DNA from: Alphaproteobacteria bacterium | GTDB taxonomy: Bacteria; Pseudomonadota; Alphaproteobacteria; Micavibrionales; Micavibrionaceae | Reading direction: 5' to 3' | Assembly: GCA_017302165.1 (NCBI GenBank) | Contig: JAFLCW010000004.1 | Coordinates: forward strand, 1-59,833 | Length of the DNA stretch: 59,833 nt | In this document: positions 54,386 through 59,833 of the stretch, one piece after another | Numbering within the stretch: the first letter of the stretch is position 1 | How the letters are laid out: each line of letters opens with the position of its first letter | Made by a program: the position numbers and the translations under genes | The notes under the pieces: model-generated | Databases searched by the model: none | What the model was told of the DNA's origin: nothing | The model's input: the letters and a program-made list of their open reading frames with translations, nothing else

Positions 54386-55974
54386 TACCCAAACGCGGGA
54401 AGCTCTTCCCCCGTCGTTCCGAAGATGGGCGCCATAGAGCTAAACCTAGGATAGGTTTTGATTTGATCTGATAGATTGAAGAGGCAGACGCGCCGATCAT
54501 CCCCCTGCCCGCGTTCAAACATGACCACCTCTTCATCACCTGTGTCGATGAACCGGATATCCCCTTGTATCAAGGCAGGCTGTGCACGCCGCCACGCGAG
54601 AAATGTTTTGAGAAAAAGATAAACAGATTGAGTATCTTTAATCTGCCGGTTCACAGACATCACCGCATGCTCAGGTGCGCCCGGAAGCCATGTGGTACCG
54701 GATACCTGACTAAAACCTGCATGAGTTTGAGTATCATCCCACGGCAGGGGCGTTCGGCATCCATCGCGCCCTTGCCATTCCGGCCAGAGATATTTACCCC
54801 ACGGGTCCTGAAGTTGATCATAGGTCAAGGTGGCTTCGGTTAAGCCCAGTTCCTCTCCCTGATACATAAAAATTGTGCCTTTAAGGGAACATAAAAGCGC
54901 CATCAGCATTTTGGCAAAGGCAGGCTGACGATCATATCCTTTCTTCTTACCCCAGCGCGTCACCACGCGTACCACATCATGATTACAAAAAGACCAAGAC
55001 GGCCAACCCCCACCACTCTGTTCATACGTTTCGACGGCCGTGCGTATCATGGATGCCGTGACCTCATCCCCCGTCATCAGGGCAAAATTATATGCTGTGT
55101 GATATCGTGCATGGCCTTGTGTGTAATCTGCGGCACATTGGATAAAATGATCATCCCCAATTTCAGCCAAGGTCATCGTTCCCGGATATTCATTCATCAA
55201 CTGCCGGAATTTTTCGGCAAACACCAACCCTTCGGGGCGCGATTTATCGTACACATGATGTTGCATGGAATACGGGTCAGGTTTTGTGAATTGGGATGAC
55301 CAGCCCTCCTTTTCCGGATCTTTGGGTGGATTATTCCGAAGTGCCGGGTCGTGGAACAGAAAATTAATCACATCGAGACGAAATCCATCCACCCCGCGAT
55401 CCAGCCAAAAACGGCATATCTTGAAAATCTCCGCCTGAACATCCGGGTTGTGAAAATTCAACTGCGGCTGTTCTTTCAAGAAATGATGCAGATAAAACTG
55501 CGCCCGGCGCGTATCAAACGTCCAGGCCACGCCGCCAAAAATGGACATCCAGTTATTGGGCGGCGTACCATCCGGCTTGGGATCTGCCCACACATACCAA
55601 TCGGATTTAGGGTTATCGCGCGATGTCCGTGATTGCTTAAACCATTCATGATCTTTTGAGGTGTGCGCCAGCACCATATCGATGATGACCTTCAGCCCCA
55701 GCGCATGCGCCCGTTTTAAAAAAGCATCAAAATCATCCAGCGTGCCGAACATCGGATCGACCGCACAATAATCCGTGACGTCATACCCAAAATCGGCCAT
55801 CGGCGACGCATAAAAAGGCGAAAGCCATATCGCATCAAACCCGCAGGCAGAAATATGATCCAGTTTTTCTATCGCGCCGCGTAAATCCCCTACCCCATCC
55901 GCATTGCTATCGCAAAAAGATCGTGGGTAAATTTGATAAAATACCGCGCCTTGCCACCAGAGGTCGTTAGACAT
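54370..55974 (-). CDS. GH13 alpha-glucosidase / oligo-1,6-glucosidase
   Basis: 534 residues. GH13 (beta/alpha)8 barrel: conserved DMVLAHTS (region I), nucleophile Asp201 in GFRLDVINF (region II), acid/base Glu271 in LAEIGD (region III), Asp333 in FCNHDVVR (region IV). An Asp-rich DSNADGVGD calcium loop near 22-30. Hydrolyses alpha-1,4 or alpha-1,6 glucosides; bond preference unsure. No signal peptide. Shine-Dalgarno weak. Confidence 0.93.
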   Translation of the reverse strand: MSNDLWWQGAVFYQIYPRSFCDSNADGVGDLRGAIEKLDHISACGFDAIWLSPFYASPMADFGYDVTDYCAVDPMFGTLDDFDAFLKRAHALGLKVIIDMVLAHTSKDHEWFKQSRTSRDNPKSDWYVWADPKPDGTPPNNWMSIFGGVAWTFDTRRAQFYLHHFLKEQPQLNFHNPDVQAEIFKICRFWLDRGVDGFRLDVINFLFHDPALRNNPPKDPEKEGWSSQFTKPDPYSMQHHVYDKSRPEGLVFAEKFRQLMNEYPGTMTLAEIGDDHFIQCAADYTQGHARYHTAYNFALMTGDEVTASMIRTAVETYEQSGGGWPSWSFCNHDVVRVVTRWGKKKGYDRQPAFAKMLMALLCSLKGTIFMYQGEELGLTEATLTYDQLQDPWGKYLWPEWQGRDGCRTPLPWDDTQTHAGFSQVSGTTWLPGAPEHAVMSVNRQIKDTQSVYLFLKTFLAWRRAQPALIQGDIRFIDTGDEEVVMFERGQGDDRRVCLFNLSDQIKTYPRFSSMAPIFGTTGEELPAFGYQFWG

Positions 55975-56045
55975 AGATGTGACTTTTCAAATAAAGAACG
56001 GCCTTGCCAGATAATAAAACACGGTCTCCCTTTAATTCACAGGCA

Positions 56046-56077
56046 AAATCCCCGCCAGTGGGGCGGGGATTTTTTTG
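56046..56077 (-). terminator. Terminator after the cyclophilin gene
   Basis: AAATCCCCGCC and GGCGGGGATTT flank a five-base loop. On the minus strand TTTT follows; the plus-strand side has seven T, so it can act in both directions. Confidence 0.8.
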
Positions 56078-56079
56078 AA

Positions 56080-56607
56080 TTACTTGGCGTCGGCGGCCAC
56101 CTGAAGCTTGATGATTTTATCAGGATTGCTGGGGGGTTCGCCGCGTTTGATTTTATCAACAAATTCCATGCCATCTTTCACTTGGGCAAAGATAGAATAT
56201 TGACCGTTCAGGAACGAACAATCATCAAAGCAGATAAACCATTGTGAATTGGCACTGTCCGGGTCGTTGGTGCGTGCCGCGCCGATGGTACCACGGCCAA
56301 AATTACGGTCATTGAATTCGGCTGGTAAATCCGGCAGGTCAGACCCGCCCGTCCCCGTCCCCGTCGGGTCGCCAGTTTGCGCCATGAACCCATCAATCAC
56401 CCGGTGAAAGACGATCCCGTCATAAAACCCATCGCGGGTCAGTTTTTTAATGCGCTCCACATGTTTCGGGGCGACGCTGGGCAGAAGCTCAATGGTCACG
56501 CGGCCATCTTTCAGATCCAGATACAGGGTATTTTCAAGGTCGGCGGCGTTGGCGGTCACGGTCATAAGGCATAAGCTCCCGAGAATAAGGGTAAGGGTTT
56601 TAAACAT
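56080..56607 (-). CDS. ppi: Periplasmic peptidyl-prolyl cis-trans isomerase (cyclophilin)
   Basis: 175 residues from the ATG at 56607 (AGGAG upstream); the frame runs 18 codons further without need. Signal peptide to about ANAA. Cyclophilin core FYDGIVFHRVIDGFMAQTGDP, with catalytic Arg, and late NSQWFICFDDCSFLNGQYSIFAQV, here quoted in part. Assists folding in the periplasm. Confidence 0.93.
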   Translation of the reverse strand: MFKTLTLILGSLCLMTVTANAADLENTLYLDLKDGRVTIELLPSVAPKHVERIKKLTRDGFYDGIVFHRVIDGFMAQTGDPTGTGTGGSDLPDLPAEFNDRNFGRGTIGAARTNDPDSANSQWFICFDDCSFLNGQYSIFAQVKDGMEFVDKIKRGEPPSNPDKIIKLQVAADAK

Positions 56608-56679
56608 CAGTTGGTCTCCTGTTGATAGACAAGGGGAAATAACAAGTGCCACAGGGGGCAAATTCTGACAAGGGGGAGT

Positions 56680-56880
56680 TTATTCCGCCGCCAACATATC
56701 CGGTTGATTTTGGTGATGCGCCACCATGTCCTTGATCACGCACAGGCAGGAACCGCAACAGGGTTTCTGCCCGCCCGCACAGGCCTTATACACGTGTGCC
56801 GTCGTCTTACGGACAGACGCGTCACGAAGGACGTTGGCGACGTCCTTGTCGGTGAAGGGGTTGCAGAGGCAGACATACAT
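56680..56880 (-). CDS. bfd: Bacterioferritin-associated ferredoxin Bfd
   Basis: 66 residues from the ATG at 56880 (AGGAGAG upstream); 50 further upstream codons look noncoding. [2Fe-2S] ligands CLC (residues 4 and 6) and CGSC near 40. Delivers electrons to bacterioferritin to release iron. Lies downstream of bfr on the same strand, with its own promoter holding an iron-box-like sequence. Confidence 0.9.
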   Translation of the reverse strand: MYVCLCNPFTDKDVANVLRDASVRKTTAHVYKACAGGQKPCCGSCLCVIKDMVAHHQNQPDMLAAE

Positions 56881-56902
56881 ACGAGAATCTCTCCTGACAC
56901 CC

Positions 56903-56931
56903 ACTATAGTGCATATGAGAATTATTCGCAA
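56903..56931 (-). promoter_or_regulatory. bfd promoter with Fur/Irr-like operator in the spacer
   Basis: Minus strand: TTGCGA (56931-56926), 17-base spacer, TATAGT (56908-56903). The spacer contains GAATAATTCTCATAT, close to Fur-box or iron-control-element halves (GAATAATTC is a near palindrome). Iron repression of bfd would fit its job in iron release. Confidence 0.55.
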
Positions 56932-56971
56932 GTAGAGAAGGAATCCAAGGCCTTTCAGCCGCTTGAGAGGG

Positions 56972-57460
56972 TTACCCCTCCCCCGCGCCGACAGGGTCAG
57001 AATTGAGCTGGATAAAGTTCTGGATACCAATTTGCTTGATCAGATCGAGCTGGGTTTCCTGATGATCCAGATGTTTTTCTTCATCGCTCAGAATGCTCAG
57101 GAACAGATCACGCGTGACATAATCTCCGGCTTCTTCCGCGATTTTAATGCCTTCGCGGTAATTCTTAATACCTTCGATTTCCAGTTTCATGTCACATTCA
57201 ATCGTTTCTTTGACATCCTGACCGATCATCAGCTTGCCTAAGTCCTGAAGGTTCGGCAGACCTTCGAGCAACAAGATACGCTGAATCAGCCGATCCGCAT
57301 GTTGCATTTCTTCGATGGATTCCTTGTGTTCAAACCGCGCCATTTTGGTCACGCCCCAATTTTCGAGCATGCGGGCATGCAGAAAATATTGATTGATGGC
57401 CGTCAGCTCGCCTTTAAGGGAGAGGTTGAGTGCTTTTAAAACTTTGGGGTTACCCTTCAT
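56972..57460 (-). CDS. bfr: Bacterioferritin
   Basis: Haem-containing 24-mer iron store. 162 residues; ferroxidase ligands Glu18, Glu51, His54, Glu94, Glu127 and His130 and haem ligand Met52 fall at the same numbers as in E. coli. GGAG lies before the ATG. Next to bfd on the same strand and 14 bases after purB. Confidence 0.96.
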   Translation of the reverse strand: MKGNPKVLKALNLSLKGELTAINQYFLHARMLENWGVTKMARFEHKESIEEMQHADRLIQRILLLEGLPNLQDLGKLMIGQDVKETIECDMKLEIEGIKNYREGIKIAEEAGDYVTRDLFLSILSDEEKHLDHQETQLDLIKQIGIQNFIQLNSDPVGAGEG

Positions 57461-57474
57461 GATATTTCTCCGTC

Positions 57475-58773
57475 TTAGGTGAGTGCGCGGGTGATCATCG
57501 CGCTGATGTTTTTGGTATAGTGACTATAATCAAAGATAGACTTTAATGCCCCGGGGTCAAGCCTTTCCGTGACGTCTTGATCCGCGGAAAGCATTTCCAA
57601 TAAAGATGTTTTAGCCTGAGTTTCCCAGACTTTCATGGCATTTCGTTGAACGATCACATAGGCTTGCTCCCGCGATATACCGGCCTGTGTCAGGGCTAAG
57701 AGCACGCGCTGGGAAAACACCAGCCCGCCCATTTTCTCCAAATTCGCCTTCATGGTGTCCGGATACACCAATAATTTATCAATCAGCCCCGCAAGACGGT
57801 TCAGCGCGAAATCAAGCGTCACACACGCATCCGGCCCGATCATACGCTCCACCGAGGAATGAGAGATATCCCGTTCATGCCAGAGCGCGACATTTTCCAG
57901 CGCGGGCGTCACCGCCGAGCGCACCAGCCGCGCCAGACCGGTGAGGTTTTCCGACAAAATCGGGTTGCGTTTATGCGGCATGGCCGATGACCCTTTTTGC
58001 CCGGGGCTAAAGAATTCTTCGGCTTCGCGCACTTCGGTGCGTTGCAGGTGACGAATTTCAATCGCGAGATTTTCAATCGAACTGGCAATCACGCCCAGCG
58101 TGCAAAAGAACATCGCATGACGATCCCGCGGAATAACCTGCGTTGCCACGGTTTCGGGTTTTAACCCCAGTTTATCCGCCACATATTTTTCGACTTCGGG
58201 GGACACGGTGGCATAGGTGCCGACCGCGCCCGACACGGTGCAGACGGCGATTTCCTCGCGCGCCCGCACCAGACGTTCCCGCGCGCGCTTAAACGCCGCA
58301 TAATGCCCCGCGAGTTTAAGCCCGAACGTCGTGGGCTCCGCATGTATCCCGTGCGACCGGCCAATGCACAACGTATCTTTATGTTCCATCGCCCGTTTTT
58401 TTAAGGCCGCCAACACAGCATCCAGATCCTTGAGCAGAATATCAGACGCCTGTGTGAGCTGTACCGCAAAGCCCGTATCCACCACATCAGACGATGTCAT
58501 GCCCTGATGCACATAGCGGGAATCATCCCCGATATGTTCGGCCACCGACGTTAAGAACGCGATGACATCGTGTTTCACCTCGCGCTCAATCTCATCAATC
58601 CGGGCGACGTTAAACCCGCCCTTCTCCCGGAGCACCTTGGGCACGGATTTCGGGATGATGCCGATATCGGCCATCTTCTCGCAGGCAAGAATTTCAATCT
58701 CCAGCCAAATTTTAAACCGGTTTTCGGGTTCAAAAATATCGGCCATTTCTTTGCGGGTATAACGTGGGATCAT
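57475..58773 (-). CDS. purB: Adenylosuccinate lyase
   Basis: Two steps of purine synthesis: cleaves SAICAR and adenylosuccinate. 432 residues with the family signature GSSAMPHKRNP, and TSSDVVDTG and SHGIHAEPTTFG blocks. Upstream, 58774-59046 (273 bases) holds no gene that I can support. Confidence 0.96.
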   Translation of the reverse strand: MIPRYTRKEMADIFEPENRFKIWLEIEILACEKMADIGIIPKSVPKVLREKGGFNVARIDEIEREVKHDVIAFLTSVAEHIGDDSRYVHQGMTSSDVVDTGFAVQLTQASDILLKDLDAVLAALKKRAMEHKDTLCIGRSHGIHAEPTTFGLKLAGHYAAFKRARERLVRAREEIAVCTVSGAVGTYATVSPEVEKYVADKLGLKPETVATQVIPRDRHAMFFCTLGVIASSIENLAIEIRHLQRTEVREAEEFFSPGQKGSSAMPHKRNPILSENLTGLARLVRSAVTPALENVALWHERDISHSSVERMIGPDACVTLDFALNRLAGLIDKLLVYPDTMKANLEKMGGLVFSQRVLLALTQAGISREQAYVIVQRNAMKVWETQAKTSLLEMLSADQDVTERLDPGALKSIFDYSHYTKNISAMITRALT

Positions 58774-59046
58774 GCCGAACTTCTAACATCGCGGGCGGTG
58801 AAAACCAAGGGGGCAATGGGGGCGCATTTGATACAACCATGGGTTGGTTTGTCTAGTCCGTTCCGGGGATTTTTAATGTTTTTGCCCATGGCTGGCTGCG
58901 TATCTGGTGTGATGTCATGATGAGGACGCGCCGGAGCCCTTGGCCTTCCGCACACCCGGCTTTTTCACCGATCATTTAGTGTAGGAATAATATCCTATAT
59001 CTAAAGCCTACTCAACCCTATTCAAATTTAAAAACGATTTTTATAC

Positions 59047-59808
59047 CTATCCGCCCATAGTAGCTTTTGAAAACCAAGCAGGAATAATGTGGTCGTTTTT
59101 ACTTAGTATGTCTTTAATTACCCTCTCTTCAGAACTTCCCTTATAATTATACTTTACTATAGGTAGCGCAGAGTTTGGCCTAATGATGAAAGGACTAAAA
59201 CACTTCAGCGATTTCCTTCGATCAACTTTAACTAAGGCAATAAATTCTCTTAAATATACTCTGTAGTAGTTTATTTCTTCAATTTTTTCTTTTGCGGGAA
59301 ATAAAGCTGAACCCAACTCAAAAATTTTTTCATCAAAAATAAAAAATTGAACAGAATAAACTTCTGGATCACAAGGTTGGTGGTCAAGGATCATTTTTCT
59401 AAAAATTTCTTCATGAGGGCCTAAAGAGACTTTACTAAATTCTGCCTTTTTAGAAACAGAGGCTCTCCAAAGAATGGACAGCACAAATAGCTTTAATCGG
59501 GCGTAGTCATAGTCAACTAATTTAAAACCCAGCACTTCTGAATTTAATACAATAGGCTCAAAATCCTTTTTATTTTTAACTAATGTTTCATAGCCATATT
59601 GATCCAACCTTTTTAAGATATCCTCTCCCTCTTGGATAACTATTTCCTGATCATACACTCCTTGCCTTGATATCTTTGGAAAAGATCCTGATTTATTTCC
59701 CATTATAAGTGGCGGATATTTTTGATTATGCACTTCAAAAAAAGAGGCAGGAATTATATGAGATTTTATAGGTTTTCCAATATTTCCTGTTAGCTTACAC
59801 ACTAACAT
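59047..59808 (-). CDS. A+T-rich accessory protein with Cys...SHIIP N-terminus, possibly partial
   Basis: 253 residues from the ATG at 59808; the frame stays open to the right edge, so more N-terminal sequence is possible. It begins CKLTGNIGKPIKSHIIP, a Cys-plus-SHIIP start seen in proteins with HNH-like or zinc-ribbon N-termini. The remainder is helical and charged, with no catalytic motif that I can name. Codon use is strongly A+T-rich against its neighbours, suggesting acquired DNA. A defence or mobile-element role is possible but not shown. Confidence 0.6.
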   Translation of the reverse strand: MLVCKLTGNIGKPIKSHIIPASFFEVHNQKYPPLIMGNKSGSFPKISRQGVYDQEIVIQEGEDILKRLDQYGYETLVKNKKDFEPIVLNSEVLGFKLVDYDYARLKLFVLSILWRASVSKKAEFSKVSLGPHEEIFRKMILDHQPCDPEVYSVQFFIFDEKIFELGSALFPAKEKIEEINYYRVYLREFIALVKVDRRKSLKCFSPFIIRPNSALPIVKYNYKGSSEERVIKDILSKNDHIIPAWFSKATMGG

Positions 59809-59833
59809 CACATCAACCCCAGACCCTTGAAAC

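Noticed and set aside
1..59833. CRISPR array, insertion sequence or prophage
   Set aside because: No regularly spaced direct repeats, transposase, integrase or structural phage genes were seen on either strand.

Overview
The window looks like a core-genome segment of an alphaproteobacterium with roughly balanced base composition. Supporting marks are the dapF-mtaB-ftsY order, an rpsP-rimM-trmD-rplS cluster followed by leuC/leuD/leuB, a CarD/CdnL regulator, an RpoH sigma factor, DUF2336 and DUF3126 proteins, the OlsB/OlsA ornithine-lipid pair, class II DAHP synthase and lipid A genes (waaA, lpxK, lpxL). The absence of photosynthesis or nitrogen-fixation genes and the style of the secreted proteins would fit a Micavibrio-like or Rhodospirillales-like lineage, but that placement is inference.

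Layout. 1-4.3 kb: the end of a flavin oxidoreductase, LD-carboxypeptidase, a 7Fe ferredoxin, CarD and RpoH. 4.4-7.1 kb: three TadE/TadG-type pseudopilin genes. 7-12.6 kb: M48 lipoprotein protease, nuclease-like protein, proline iminopeptidase, phosphoglycerate kinase and DUF2336. 13-18.2 kb (minus strand): AMP nucleosidase, FtsY, MtaB, DapF. 18.4-23.3 kb: Ffh and the S16/RimM/TrmD/L19 operon with an unrecognised gene inside it. 23.4-24.1 kb: small minus-strand genes of unknown role. 24.2-29.3 kb: the leucine operon (leuC, a degenerate HD-GYP-like gene, leuD, leuB), then NfeD and a slipin. 29.3-30.7 kb: an A+T-rich accessory patch next to tRNA-Arg(ACG).

31-40 kb is the least explained part: two exported proteins (an OmpA-like coiled-coil protein and an adaptor-like protein), a tyrosine phosphatase, ornithine-lipid synthesis, then a run of secreted proteins. 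These include two small proteins with Asp-rich calcium-type loops, an M23 endopeptidase fused to a nine-cysteine domain, and a stand-alone protein carrying the same nine-cysteine domain. This run is my best candidate for an undescribed envelope system.

40-59 kb returns to housekeeping: Kdo transferase, LpxK, LpxL, DAHP synthase, NAD synthetase, GltX, TrmJ, ribosomal protein S4, a CPA2 antiporter, dienelactone hydrolase, a cold-shock protein, small envelope proteins, a GH13 glucosidase, cyclophilin, bacterioferritin and its ferredoxin, and PurB. The last gene (59.0-59.8 kb) is very A+T-rich, may run past the window edge, and resembles proteins with a Cys...SHIIP zinc/HNH-like N-terminus. No insertion sequence, CRISPR array or integrase was seen.
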